DNA of 64,000 nucleotides from assembly GCF_900110895.1 (NCBI RefSeq), contig NZ_FOIQ01000001.1, positions 898,472 to 962,471 on the forward strand, given 5' to 3'. Both the position numbers and the translations under genes were made by a program. The number at the start of each line of letters is the position of its first letter. Positions within the stretch are counted from its first letter, which is position 1. The notes below the pieces were generated by a model that saw only the letters and a list, made by a program, of their open reading frames with translations, searched no databases and was not told the origin of the DNA. This document shows, piece by piece, positions 1-9,900 of this stretch. The stretch is from Prevotella aff. ruminicola Tc2-24. GTDB lineage: Bacteria; Bacteroidota; Bacteroidia; Bacteroidales; Bacteroidaceae.

Positions 1-1304
1 GGTTCTTTCTGCCTGACGGCAAGAGAGTCCTCCGTCATCACATGATTAGTCGTCAGGTTCAGCCGTCGAATGAGCAGGTCAGGATTGACGATGCGATCGA
101 AGAGCTCTGCCGCCCCCTCCATGATGAGCCTTGACGACGAGGTAGGCATACCGATGCTGAACGTTCCATGAGCATGTTTCGGTACCTGCTTACCATAGTA
201 GTTCGTGGTTATCAAACCGCGATATCGAGCCCGAATCTCCAGGCGTGTCAGGCACTCCGCATCATAGCCAACAGTCAGCACCAACTGATCCGTCACCAAT
301 CGCTTCGATACCAGTTCTAGAGCCATAGCCTCGGCCATCTCCTGCACGACTACACGGGCTTTTCTGAAGGTATACGGTTCCTTTAACACCTGCCCACTAC
401 TGAAGGAGTTGGTCTCTGGACGATAGGCCTTCACAGCCTCCATCGTACATGGTTCCCAGCCCCATGCATGATCAATCAGCAGTTCCGCATTCACGCCAAA
501 GAGTCGATAGAGCTGATCCTCGTTCCGCACAGACATACGCGCCAACTCACCCATCGTATCAATGCCATAGAAAGCCAGCGTCTTTGCAATACCATGCCCT
601 ACCCGCCAGAACCTCGTAATCGGCCGGTAGTCCCATAGTTTCTGGCGATACGTCATCTCGTCGAGCTCGGCGATGCGCACCCCGTCCTTGTCGGCAGGCA
701 TCGTCTTGGCCACGATGTCCATTGCCACCTTACAGAGATACATATTCGTGCCGATGCCTGCCGTAGCCGTGATACCCGTCTGCGAGAGTACATCGCAGAT
801 CATCTTCATCGTCAACTGATGAGCCGTCATCTTATAACTGCCCAGATAGGCCGTTACGTCCATGATCACCTCGTCAATCGAATATACATGGATATCTTCT
901 GGCGCAACATATTTCAAATAAATGCTATATATCTTTGAACTCACTTCAATATAGTGTGCCATCTGCGGCTTAGCTGCAATATAGTCCACGGCCCAATCAG
1001 GATGAGTCTGCAGTTCCGTGTCCGATACCGATTTCCCCATCAAACGATGAGAGGCTGTCCGACACTGTCGCTGATAGTTCACCTCACGTATCCGCTGTAC
1101 TACCTCAAAGAGACGAGCCCTACCGCTGATACCATACTGTTTCAGCGATGGAGAGACAGCCAGACAGATTGTCTTCTCCGTACGGCTCACATCAGCCACC
1201 ACCAGATTCGTGGTCAGGGGATTAAGCCCTCTGTCCACACACTCCACTGAAGCGTAGAACGACTTCAGGTCGATAGCAATATAGGTGCGCTGTTTGTCTG
1301 ACAT
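1..1304 (-). CDS. Y-family DNA polymerase, UmuC/UvrX type (C-terminus outside window)
   Basis: Translesion DNA polymerase of the Y family, resembling the UvrX/YqjW branch of UmuC/DinB. No long frame closes inside the window because the gene runs off the left edge after 434 codons. The start is ATG at 1304, 27 bases after a TAACTTTG promoter box on the minus strand. Motif DLKSFYASVE (residues 12-21) holds the first metal-binding Asp. A later SIDE motif holds the second acidic pair, and a CVDRGL stretch follows the first motif as in UvrX. Only the last few residues should be missing, since the family is about 410-430 residues. Whether it is SOS-induced cannot be seen here; no LexA-like box was recognised. 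Confidence 0.88.
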   Translation of the reverse strand, partial: MSDKQRTYIAIDLKSFYASVECVDRGLNPLTTNLVVADVSRTEKTICLAVSPSLKQYGISGRARLFEVVQRIREVNYQRQCRTASHRLMGKSVSDTELQTHPDWAVDYIAAKPQMAHYIEVSSKIYSIYLKYVAPEDIHVYSIDEVIMDVTAYLGSYKMTAHQLTMKMICDVLSQTGITATAGIGTNMYLCKVAMDIVAKTMPADKDGVRIAELDEMTYRQKLWDYRPITRFWRVGHGIAKTLAFYGIDTMGELARMSVRNEDQLYRLFGVNAELLIDHAWGWEPCTMEAVKAYRPETNSFSSGQVLKEPYTFRKARVVVQEMAEAMALELVSKRLVTDQLVLTVGYDAECLTRLEIRARYRGLITTNYYGKQVPKHAHGTFSIGMPTSSSRLIMEGAAELFDRIVNPDLLIRRLNLTTNHVMTEDSLAVRQKE

Positions 1305-1330
1305 CTGTTTGTCATTCTCAAGATTCCTCG

Positions 1331-1338
1331 CAAAGTTA
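1331..1338 (-). promoter_or_regulatory. Bacteroidetes -7 box for the Y-family polymerase
   Basis: TAACTTTG on the minus strand matches TAnnTTTG and lies 27 bases before the ATG at 1304, giving a leader of about 20 nt. Confidence 0.6.
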
Positions 1339-1422
1339 TGAAAAATCTCCGTATTCTGTATGGAATAGCACCCTTTTTGCACGATTTCCCACAAATCATA
1401 GCTATAATTATGGTATTTATAT

Positions 1423-1430
1423 TATCTTTG
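1423..1430 (+). promoter_or_regulatory. Bacteroidetes -7 box for the aspartic protease gene
   Basis: TATCTTTG lies 70 bases upstream of the ATG at 1500. It sits inside the longest possible reading frame (ATG at 1338), which argues for the later start. Confidence 0.55.
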
Positions 1431-1499
1431 TCCCTTGCAAATGGCAAGATTACGCCACCTCTGGAATATCAGAGACAAAACGACCAAAAACCAACCGAT

Positions 1500-2735
1500 A
1501 TGTACACCAGAAGCATTCTTATCACATCGGCCATATTGATGGCAACGATTTCCGTGACAGCTAAAAGTCAGATTGAATCCGTTTCGGACTTGGTTACCTT
1601 CTCAAAGAAGGACTTTGCCGACACCATCAAGATTAAGATGATGCACGGACAAGTTGTTGTGCCCGTTGAGATTGAAGGAAGCACAAAGTATCTGTTGTTC
1701 GACACAGGCAGTCCGATTGGCCTGTGGTTCGGTGAGGAGGAAGAATGGATGAAGCCAATAGATACAGACAGCATAACATTTTATGACGTAAACAATCAAC
1801 AGAATACGCACGTGATGTATCAATGCAAGTCGATGAAGCTTGGCAGTCTTGTGATTGAGCATTACCCTCTGACGGTCGAGGCTACGATGCGAAATGTGTT
1901 GTGCAACGAGTTTGACGGTATATTGGGCTTCAACCTCGTAGGGCAAGGGCTGTCGTTCAAACTCGACACAAAAGACAGTCTGCTGATTGTCACTGACAGA
2001 AAGGGATTTTTTGCCGCTGAAGAGAAAAATCAACCAGCTGCAAGATACAGACTGATTAGAAAATCGCGCCCCGTGGTGACCATCGACCTATCTTTTGGAT
2101 ATATGGAGACCGTTTTCGACACTGGAGCACAGAACACATGGCTTTTGGTGCCACAGAAAGATCTGAACAGATGGTTGACAAAACGACCCCAAAAGAGGAA
2201 GATGGTGGACGAGATAACAACTGCTATCGACACGACCATCAACACTAGCTGGGGCATATATGGCTGGTCGAGAGACACCCTTGAAGAGCGCATCCTTCAT
2301 TTCCCATCAGTAAAGATAGGCAGACTGGGAATCAACGACCTGTATGTATCTACCGCCCATCAGACTTCGATAGTTGGCGCCGCTTTGTTAAAACACGCCT
2401 CACTGATTATCGATTCGAATAAGAAGCGTTTCGTGTTTCTTCCGCACAACGGGCAACAGCAAATCGTCGTAAGCAACGAAGAGGTTGGTTCTTTGTCATT
2501 CCTACCCGCAGAGGCAGACGACACGCTGGGTGTGTTGAAAGCCGTTGTACGTAAGGGTTCGACACCTTACAAGAAAGGCATACGTACGGGAGACTACCTA
2601 ATAGAAGCCAACGACACACCTATCACAGGCCTCTGCTCGTATAGACGGATGGAGACGGATGGCAAGGAAGCACGACTGAAGTTTCGGAGTCCAGACGGTT
2701 CTGAGAAACAAGTTACACTGAAAAGAACACATTAA
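1500..2735 (+). CDS. Exported retropepsin-like aspartic protease with C-terminal PDZ domain
   Basis: Predicted aspartyl protease of 411 residues. The frame is open from 1338, but ATG 1500 is preferred: it follows the promoter box at 1423 and begins with a good signal peptide (residues 1-22, ending near TAKS). Two DTG motifs are present, FDTGS at about residue 68 and FDTGA at about 207. The chain therefore contains both halves of a pepsin-like active site, as in the Bacteroidetes Asp_protease_2 plus PDZ proteins. Residues about 340-400 look like PDZ, with a KGIRTGDYLIEANDTPI-type carboxylate loop. It probably acts in the periplasm or at the envelope; the substrate is unknown. ridA follows after 22 bases and is probably co-transcribed. 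Confidence 0.82.
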   Translation: MYTRSILITSAILMATISVTAKSQIESVSDLVTFSKKDFADTIKIKMMHGQVVVPVEIEGSTKYLLFDTGSPIGLWFGEEEEWMKPIDTDSITFYDVNNQQNTHVMYQCKSMKLGSLVIEHYPLTVEATMRNVLCNEFDGILGFNLVGQGLSFKLDTKDSLLIVTDRKGFFAAEEKNQPAARYRLIRKSRPVVTIDLSFGYMETVFDTGAQNTWLLVPQKDLNRWLTKRPQKRKMVDEITTAIDTTINTSWGIYGWSRDTLEERILHFPSVKIGRLGINDLYVSTAHQTSIVGAALLKHASLIIDSNKKRFVFLPHNGQQQIVVSNEEVGSLSFLPAEADDTLGVLKAVVRKGSTPYKKGIRTGDYLIEANDTPITGLCSYRRMETDGKEARLKFRSPDGSEKQVTLKRTH

Positions 2736-2757
2736 ATAAAACACAAAACGAACAAAT

Positions 2758-3138
2758 ATGAAAAAAGTAATCCGCACTCCACAGGCTCCAGCAGCCATCG
2801 GGCCATATAGTCAGGCCATTCAAACTGTCGGAAACCTCGTATTCACCTCTGGACAGATACCCATAGATCCCGCTACAGGTACACTCGTTGATGGAGGTAT
2901 TATGGAACAGACTCGTCAGTCACTCATGAACGTACAGGCGATTCTTAAAGAAGCAGGACTGACGATGGGTAATGTCGCAAAGACCACAGTTTTCATGGCT
3001 GACATGAACGATTTTGCCAATATGAATGCTGTGTACGCAGAATTCTTCACAGAACCATATCCTGCCCGTTCGGCCGTGGCCGTCAAATCCCTCCCCAAGG
3101 GTGCTTTGGTCGAGATTGAGGTCGTCGCAGAGAGGTAA
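2758..3138 (+). CDS. ridA: RidA family 2-iminobutanoate/2-iminopropanoate deaminase
   Basis: Cytosolic enamine/imine deaminase of the YjgF/YER057c/UK114 family, 126 residues, the normal length. It hydrolyses reactive imines released by PLP enzymes such as threonine dehydratase. Family marks are PxAIGPYSQA near residue 12, TSGQIPIDP near 35, the KTTVFMADMNDFAxMN stretch near 80, and PARSAVAVxxLPKGALVEIE at the end, including the conserved Arg that binds the substrate carboxylate. It lies 22 bases after the aspartic protease and ends at a terminator shared with the convergent GH27 gene. Confidence 0.95.
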   Translation: MKKVIRTPQAPAAIGPYSQAIQTVGNLVFTSGQIPIDPATGTLVDGGIMEQTRQSLMNVQAILKEAGLTMGNVAKTTVFMADMNDFANMNAVYAEFFTEPYPARSAVAVKSLPKGALVEIEVVAER

Positions 3139-3145
3139 GAAAAAG

Positions 3146-3174
3146 AAAAGAGAGTCCACGCAGGACTCCCTTTT
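3146..3174. terminator. Bidirectional rho-independent terminator between ridA and GH27
   Basis: A 12-bp stem with one mismatch (3146-3157 with 3163-3174) has a 5-nt loop, A-rich on the left and T-rich on the right. It can serve both convergent genes. Confidence 0.7.
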
Positions 3175-3215
3175 CTTGATTATCGTAGTTTCCCTTCAGC
3201 AAGCCCAAGGATTGA

Positions 3216-4445
3216 TTATCTGATCAGGCGATAGGAGGCCACGTCACGAGCCCTGACAATGATGCGGCGATCGGTCTTGTTCTTCACGCTAGTCTTTCCC
3301 TCGGTCTTATGCGTCCACAGATTGTACACTTTATACACGGTTGTATCAAAAGCAGTACTCAGCTTGCTCACCTGCTCATCGGTGAGATTAAAGTCCTGCC
3401 AGTTCATCTCACAAGTGATATCCTGGCGGGTGGGATTGAGGATGGTAAAGGCCCAGTCACCACCAGCCAAGGGCTTAAACCAGAACTGCAGACCGTCACG
3501 ATCCTTATAATGTAGTCCCTGAACGCCTAACGTATCCTGATCAACAGCAATCATCTCCTTGTTCATGATGATACGACGGGTAGCCTCGCTCATTGAGCGC
3601 AAATCATTGCCGAGAATCAAAGGACTGGCCATCATGCACCACATAGTGAAGTGGGCGCGATCCTCATTCTCCGTCATGCCGTTACCAACCTCCAGCATGT
3701 CGGGGTCGTTCCAATGCCCTTTGCCGGCATACTGTCGCAAAGTGTCATTAAATTGTATGCACTGCATCACTCCGAACTGCGTATAACCTGGGAAGATACG
3801 CAGAGAGTCGAAGTCACACCAGATATCAGGCGTGGTACGCCAAGAGTGTCCTACTTCCCTCGCCCACTTCCACGGACGACTATTACCCCACTCACACATG
3901 CTGAGCAGGATAGGACGACCAGCTGCGCGGAGGGCGTCGCTGATCAAATGATAGGCTCCTATAGGATTGATATTCGTTGTGTTACACCAGTCGTATTTCA
4001 GATAGTCAACTCCCCAACGGGCATACTGGATGGCATCCTGATACTCGTGACCGAGTGAGCCAGACATCCCAGCACAGGTAGCTGTGCCTGCATCACTATA
4101 TATACCAAGCTTAAGACCTTTGCTGTGCACATAGTCGGCCACAGCCTTTATGCCGTTGGGAAAACGAACGGGGTCTGACTGGATAAAGCCATTGCCATCA
4201 CGCTGTCCATGCCAGCAGTCGTCAATATTGATATAGGTGTAACCAACATCACGTAACCCACTCTCCACCATCGCATCAGCGATACCTTTAATAATCTCTT
4301 CAGAGATATTTCCTTGAAACTTGTTCCACGTACTCCATCCCATCTGCGGAGTGTCAGCCAATTTCTCCCATTTTTGTGCCCTTACAGGCATCACCATCAG
4401 GGCAATCATACCGCCCAAGATAATCATTTTGATTAAACTCTTCAT
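3216..4445 (-). CDS. GH27 family alpha-galactosidase
   Basis: Exported alpha-galactosidase (409 residues) that would remove alpha-1,6 galactose side chains, for instance from galactomannan. The signal peptide is residues 1-23 (ending VRAQ). The GH27 (beta/alpha)8 barrel has TPxMGWSTWN at 32-41, YINIDDCW at 71-78 and the nucleophile Asp152 in YLKYDWC. A likely acid/base Asp near 207 lies in the TTPDIW segment. The WNDPDMLEVGN motif and a C-terminal beta domain complete the family pattern. It starts 6 bases after the GH2 gene, so both are in one leftward operon with the hybrid regulator. Confidence 0.93.
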   Translation of the reverse strand: MKSLIKMIILGGMIALMVMPVRAQKWEKLADTPQMGWSTWNKFQGNISEEIIKGIADAMVESGLRDVGYTYINIDDCWHGQRDGNGFIQSDPVRFPNGIKAVADYVHSKGLKLGIYSDAGTATCAGMSGSLGHEYQDAIQYARWGVDYLKYDWCNTTNINPIGAYHLISDALRAAGRPILLSMCEWGNSRPWKWAREVGHSWRTTPDIWCDFDSLRIFPGYTQFGVMQCIQFNDTLRQYAGKGHWNDPDMLEVGNGMTENEDRAHFTMWCMMASPLILGNDLRSMSEATRRIIMNKEMIAVDQDTLGVQGLHYKDRDGLQFWFKPLAGGDWAFTILNPTRQDITCEMNWQDFNLTDEQVSKLSTAFDTTVYKVYNLWTHKTEGKTSVKNKTDRRIIVRARDVASYRLIR

Positions 4446-4451
4446 TTTCTT

Positions 4452-6887
4452 CTATTGTACATTTATAGTTAGATTTCCATTATTCAGTTGTTCGGCCGAA
4501 GCCGTTAGCGTAAGAACGGCAGGAGAATGGCTACTCTGGACAAGCACCTGCGCCAATCCATTGAAGGCTGGAATCACGAACGTCTTACAGTCTTTTCCCT
4601 GCGGATGATCCGCCCCAAGATAAGAAGGATCACCATTTCCCACTCCTAGGATACGCCCATCCCCATCCAAACAAAAAGTGAGCAGAGGACTTGCATCTGG
4701 GACTATATGTCCCTCAATATCCTGTATTTCAACCGTCACGACAGCCAGATCTCTTCCATCGGCATCGATAGTCTGACGGTCAGATCTCAGTACAATCTTA
4801 GCAGCGGGCTTTGTAGTCTCAATGGTCTTACTCATGATACGTCGACCATTCTTATAGCCAACAGCCACCACTTTACCAGGCTGATAAACAGCCTTCCATT
4901 TGAGATGACCGTTGCGAGGCATTGTCTGACGTCCGAGGTCTCGGCCATTCACAGTCAGTTCCACCTCCTCGCAATTGCTATAGGCCCAAAGTTCAATCTC
5001 CTCGCCTTCATGTCCCTGCAGGTTCCAATGAGGGAAGATATGGAGTACCGGCTCGTCTGTCCACCATGATTTCAGATACCAAGCCTCATCTTTCCAAAAA
5101 CCGCAATAGTCAAGGATACCAAATTCAGAGTCTGTAGCAGGATAGGTCAAAGGATTTGGCTCACCACGATAGTCGAAACCTGTCCAAAAGAAAGCGCCAG
5201 CCGCCCAGTCGTGTTCAGCATAGAAGCGCCAACCACGCTCAATTACGTTCTCCACGCCATAGCCTTTCTCGTCGAAGTTCATCGAACGCATACGGCCTGG
5301 CACATCGGGTGAATTGAAATAAACGCCACGGGTACCACAACCGGTAAACTCCTCGGTACCCACAATCCGCCACTCTGGATGCTGGAGACGGCGATTCACC
5401 ACATCATTCTGTGAGATATAATTGTAGCCCACCACATCGACCCCTTTGATCAGCTCCGAGCCTCCAGCATTAGCCAGCGTCGATGGTCGTGTAGGATCAA
5501 ACAGGCGTACATATTCTTTCATCGCTTCCGCCAACCTCGTACCCTGTACGTTGTTCTCGATACCCCACTCCTCATTACCACAACTCCAGAGGATGACAGA
5601 AGGGTGATTTCGGTCACGCTTAATTAGCCTTTCCAACAAACGCAGATGCTCCTCGTTGACGCCCGTAAGACGATTCTCGTCAATCACAAGAATGCCCTCA
5701 TGGTCACAGATATCGAGTAGTGCCGGCGATGCCGGATTATGAGAAGAACGATAGGCATTACAACCCAATTCCTTGAGTTGTCGGATGCGCCACGCCATCA
5801 GAGCCTCGGGCATGGCAGTCCCGACTCCGGCATGATCCTGATGCAGATTGACTCCCCTCAGTTTCAACTGCTGACCATTCAACAGAAAGCCCTTGTCTGC
5901 ATCGAATGCGATTTCACGAATACCAATTGTCGTCTGATAGCAATCAGTCACTTGACCATTAACACGAATAAGGGTCTCAACCTTATACAAATAAGGGTCG
6001 GTCGTACTCCAAAGATGAGGATCTGACAATGTCAGTTGCTGCTTACATCCACGTGTTTCCCTTGGTCTCAAGGCATCCATCATCACAGAGATTGTCTTGC
6101 CTACCTCATGCCCTTCGGCATCTAGGATCCGCTGTTCCACCTGACAGTCTTGTACCTTCGACGAGTGATTATTCACCTCTGTCTCAATATAGATGGTTGC
6201 AGAGGTATAGGGCGACCGCAGTTCGGCATAGACAAACGTTCCAAAGGGAGCCACACTCACAGCAGCCGTCTTCTCAAGCCACACATCCCGATAGATACCT
6301 GCGCCTTCATAGAACCACCCCTCCTCCAACGAAGCATCGGCCCGCACACAGATAAGGTTGTCTCCACCATAGTTCACATATTCCGTCACATCATACTCTT
6401 GGGTAGCATAGCCACTGGGCTCCGAACCCATATAGAAGCCATTGAACCACACCCGAGCATCTCGGAAGATGCCATCAAAGCGCAAGGTAAGCCGCTTGCC
6501 CTCATCTGTTTTCGGAATGCTGATAGTTTTTCGATACCAGCCCACGCTTGTCGTGGGATATTTGTAACCCACCGTTTTATAACCGTGAGAGTGACTAGCT
6601 TCAGGCGCATAAGGCAGGGTGGCCACCCAGTCGTGGGGTACCATCACCTCCTGCCATGTCGAATCATTGAACTTCACAGCATACGGTCCCTCATTATGAA
6701 TAGATTTGGCCTTTGTTAAATAGTTAAAGTACTCCGTGCCACAGCCAAAGTCCTTGACAGGGTCTGCTGCATGTCCGTAAGCGAACCTCCACCCTTCGTC
6801 AAGTCGAACGGTCTCACGCATTCCCGTCTGAGCCGACGCACATATCACGGTTCCTAGGAGACAAGCTAAAAATAGTCTTCGTTTCAT
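4452..6887 (-). CDS. GH2 family glycosidase, beta-galactosidase-like, with DUF4982
   Basis: Exported GH2 retaining glycosidase of 811 residues. Order: signal peptide 1-19, jelly-roll sugar-binding domain with VPHDW at 83-87, Ig-like domain, (beta/alpha)8 barrel, DUF4982 around 625-690, then a C-terminal Ig-like domain. The acid/base is Glu439 in CGNEEWG and the probable nucleophile is Glu512 in the VGTEE segment. This architecture is usually beta-galactosidase, but GH2 also holds beta-mannosidases and glucuronidases, so the substrate is inferred only from its mannan-type neighbours. It lies 27 bases after the HTCS gene and 6 bases before GH27. Confidence 0.9.
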   Translation of the reverse strand: MKRRLFLACLLGTVICASAQTGMRETVRLDEGWRFAYGHAADPVKDFGCGTEYFNYLTKAKSIHNEGPYAVKFNDSTWQEVMVPHDWVATLPYAPEASHSHGYKTVGYKYPTTSVGWYRKTISIPKTDEGKRLTLRFDGIFRDARVWFNGFYMGSEPSGYATQEYDVTEYVNYGGDNLICVRADASLEEGWFYEGAGIYRDVWLEKTAAVSVAPFGTFVYAELRSPYTSATIYIETEVNNHSSKVQDCQVEQRILDAEGHEVGKTISVMMDALRPRETRGCKQQLTLSDPHLWSTTDPYLYKVETLIRVNGQVTDCYQTTIGIREIAFDADKGFLLNGQQLKLRGVNLHQDHAGVGTAMPEALMAWRIRQLKELGCNAYRSSHNPASPALLDICDHEGILVIDENRLTGVNEEHLRLLERLIKRDRNHPSVILWSCGNEEWGIENNVQGTRLAEAMKEYVRLFDPTRPSTLANAGGSELIKGVDVVGYNYISQNDVVNRRLQHPEWRIVGTEEFTGCGTRGVYFNSPDVPGRMRSMNFDEKGYGVENVIERGWRFYAEHDWAAGAFFWTGFDYRGEPNPLTYPATDSEFGILDYCGFWKDEAWYLKSWWTDEPVLHIFPHWNLQGHEGEEIELWAYSNCEEVELTVNGRDLGRQTMPRNGHLKWKAVYQPGKVVAVGYKNGRRIMSKTIETTKPAAKIVLRSDRQTIDADGRDLAVVTVEIQDIEGHIVPDASPLLTFCLDGDGRILGVGNGDPSYLGADHPQGKDCKTFVIPAFNGLAQVLVQSSHSPAVLTLTASAEQLNNGNLTINVQ

Positions 6888-6914
6888 TTTAATTACAATA
6901 CTTAGTTATATTAG

Positions 6915-9900
6915 TCATTTTTTTCTTACAAATTCTGACGGAAGACATCCATACTCTTCTTTAAAATACTTGCTGAACTGCTTAGGCGAAAAGCCTACAG
7001 TATATGCCACCTCAGAGATGTTCGTGCGCCCCTGCTCTAACAAAGACCGTCCACGTTTGATTCTTAGGATACGTATAAACTCAAGAGGCGACTTTCCCGT
7101 TATAGTCATAAGTTTCTTGTAAAGATGGCCACGCGTCATACCTATAGCCATACCGAAATCCTCGACAGAGAACTCGGAATCGCCCATATTTTTCTCCACA
7201 ATCTCTATGGCCTTTTGAATCAGTTGTTCGTCGAGGGAACTAACAGTGATCTCACTCGGTGAGATATCCATCGTTCCAGTAAATCGACGATGATTATTAC
7301 GAGTCCAATCCAGGATCTTCTGTATACGCAGTCTCAGGATACTCAAATTAAAAGGCTTAGTGATATAATCGTCGGCACCGTCCTTTAATCCTGAGATGAT
7401 GTTTGACTCTGTCGACTTAGCTGTCAACAGGATAACCGGGATATGTGAGAAACAGACATCGGTCTTGATACGGTTACACAATTCCAGGCCATTCATTTCT
7501 GGCATCATAACATCACTGATGACAATATCCACATCGTGTCTTTTCAAAATGCCAAGCGCCTCAACACCATTCGCTGCTAAGAGCACACGATACTGTTCGT
7601 TCAAGCATCTCTCGAGGAACATACGGAAATCAAGGTTATCCTCGACGACAAGAATGGTCACTCCGTTACAGCGATCCTCCATGTCATGAGATTCTACACT
7701 TTTGTTCTCCTCCTGCAGGGGGGCTTCAGCCTGTGCATCTGTCATCACAGGCAAATCCATCGGAATGGTTACCACAAACACACTACCTTGTGGATGGTTA
7801 TCCTCAACAAAGACATCTCCATGATGCATCGCCACATATTCCTTCACAATATGTAGACCGATACCACTCCCTACATATTCCGTATTACCCTCTTCCTGAT
7901 AGAAACGATCAAAGACACGTTCCTTACTCGCCTCCTTAATACCAATACCAGTATCAGCAACCTCTAAGCGCATCTGAGGATAGCCATCGCCTGCAACCGT
8001 CCGTCCAACCGTAACGACAACGCTCCCATTTTCCTTATTATATTTAAAAGCATTGGAAAGCAAATTCGTTACAATACGCCGCATTTTGTTCTGGTCGAAG
8101 TTCATTTCTAAACTCTGGGCATTAATACGCAGGCTCAGATGTATGCCTCGCCCCTGAGAATAGTGCCTGAAACTATCAACGGTCTTGCGAAGGAACTCCA
8201 CAAAGTCCCCATGTGAGAGTTGCAGTTTCTCTGTACCGACGTCTATCTTCCGGAAATCCAAAAGCTGAGTTACCCCATCCATCAACAAACACGCATTGCG
8301 CCACACCAACTCCAACTCCATCCGGAGCTTCGTCTCCAAATTACCCGACAGTATTTTCTCCAATGGCGTAATAATCAGCGAGAGCGGAGTCTTCAAATCA
8401 TGACTCACATTAGTAAAGAAACGGATCTTATTCTCTTCCAACCGATGCTGCTGTTCTAGTTCCAACTCCAGTTTCTGTACGGCAAGTGTCTCCTGATGCT
8501 TTCTCATCATCCTTCTCACATACATAAAGACAGCAGCAACAACTAACAAGAAATAAAAGGCAAAAGCGGGTAACGACAGCCAGAATGGGGGCCTAACTCG
8601 AATCCTAAGTACAGAGACGTCGCTTGTCCACCCACCAAGATCGGAAGCTTTCACCTCAAGAGTGTATGAGCCTGGTGCGAGTGCATTGAAATTAATACGG
8701 TTCCCGTCAAGCAATACCCACCTTTTCTGTGTCTCTTTCAGACGATAAAGATAATGTATCTTGTGCTTCCGTGTATAGTTCATGGCCGACACTGTGAGAA
8801 CAAGATTGTTCTGGTCATAATCTAACACGATACCGTCAGTCTGCTGGATGCCTCGATCAAGAACGCCCGTATCGTCGCCCACTATGACCTGTCGCTCTCC
8901 AAAATAGAGTGACGTAAAGATGATTTTCACTGGTGGATAAGAAGGTTGACTCCGGTTTTGAAGGATACATAGATAACCATTGGTACTGCCAATGAGGCAA
9001 TCCCCCTTACGGGTATGACATGTCACATTACTACTGAACATCGAGTTTTGCAAACCATCTTCCTCAAAATACGGAGTGCAGACAAATGACCAACTAGAAA
9101 CACCACTTTTCTTGACCGAGACACATGTCAGACCATTGTCCGTACTAACCCAAACATTTTTAGCATTGTCTTCTGTTACAGTTCTGACATACGGGTTCGA
9201 CAGACCATCTTTCTGCGTAAGCCGATAGAGGGTGTCGCGATACTCGTCATATACAATCAATTCCACCCGCGTACCAATCCAAACGAGTCCTCTTCTATCC
9301 TTGTATAAAGAAGTCACAAACGTATCGGCTAGTGGCAGCAGGCAACCCTTCCGTTTCATGAATGACCCTGTCTTGACATCGAGAATATAGAACCCCGTAC
9401 TTGATCCAATGTACAGATGCCCACTATTGTCGCTATACAAGCAGTTGATACTATTGGTCTTCAGGATGGAATTATCTGTTGTGAATAACCGTTCACCACC
9501 ATCCCGCTGATAGCAAGACAACCCTTGATAAATGGAGCCAAACCACAGATTGCCGTCACTATCCTCTGTCATGCATGTGATGAAGAGCTGCTGCTCTACA
9601 TCACCACAAGAAAACGACACGAAGCGCTGTCCTTCTTTATAAAAGACACCATGGCCGAAGGTCCCTATCCAGAGCCTACCAGACCTATCTACCAAAGAGC
9701 AGGTGACAATATCAGTCGGCAGACTACCGTTTTTCTGGTTGAAAAGCGTCTCATGCCCGTTGGAATCGATCCTTAATAGCCCGCTCCCGTCGAACCCAAC
9801 CCAGAGGTTCCCTTCTCTATCATCGACAATGCAACTGACATCCTCCTTTCCACTGAACCGCTTCACGGAGAACAACGGATCTGTCAGATCCATATAGACA

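Noticed and set aside
1338-1499. N-terminal extension of the aspartic protease from ATG 1338
   Set aside because: It overlaps the polymerase promoter and contains the TATCTTTG box at 1423; ATG 1500 starts a proper signal peptide.
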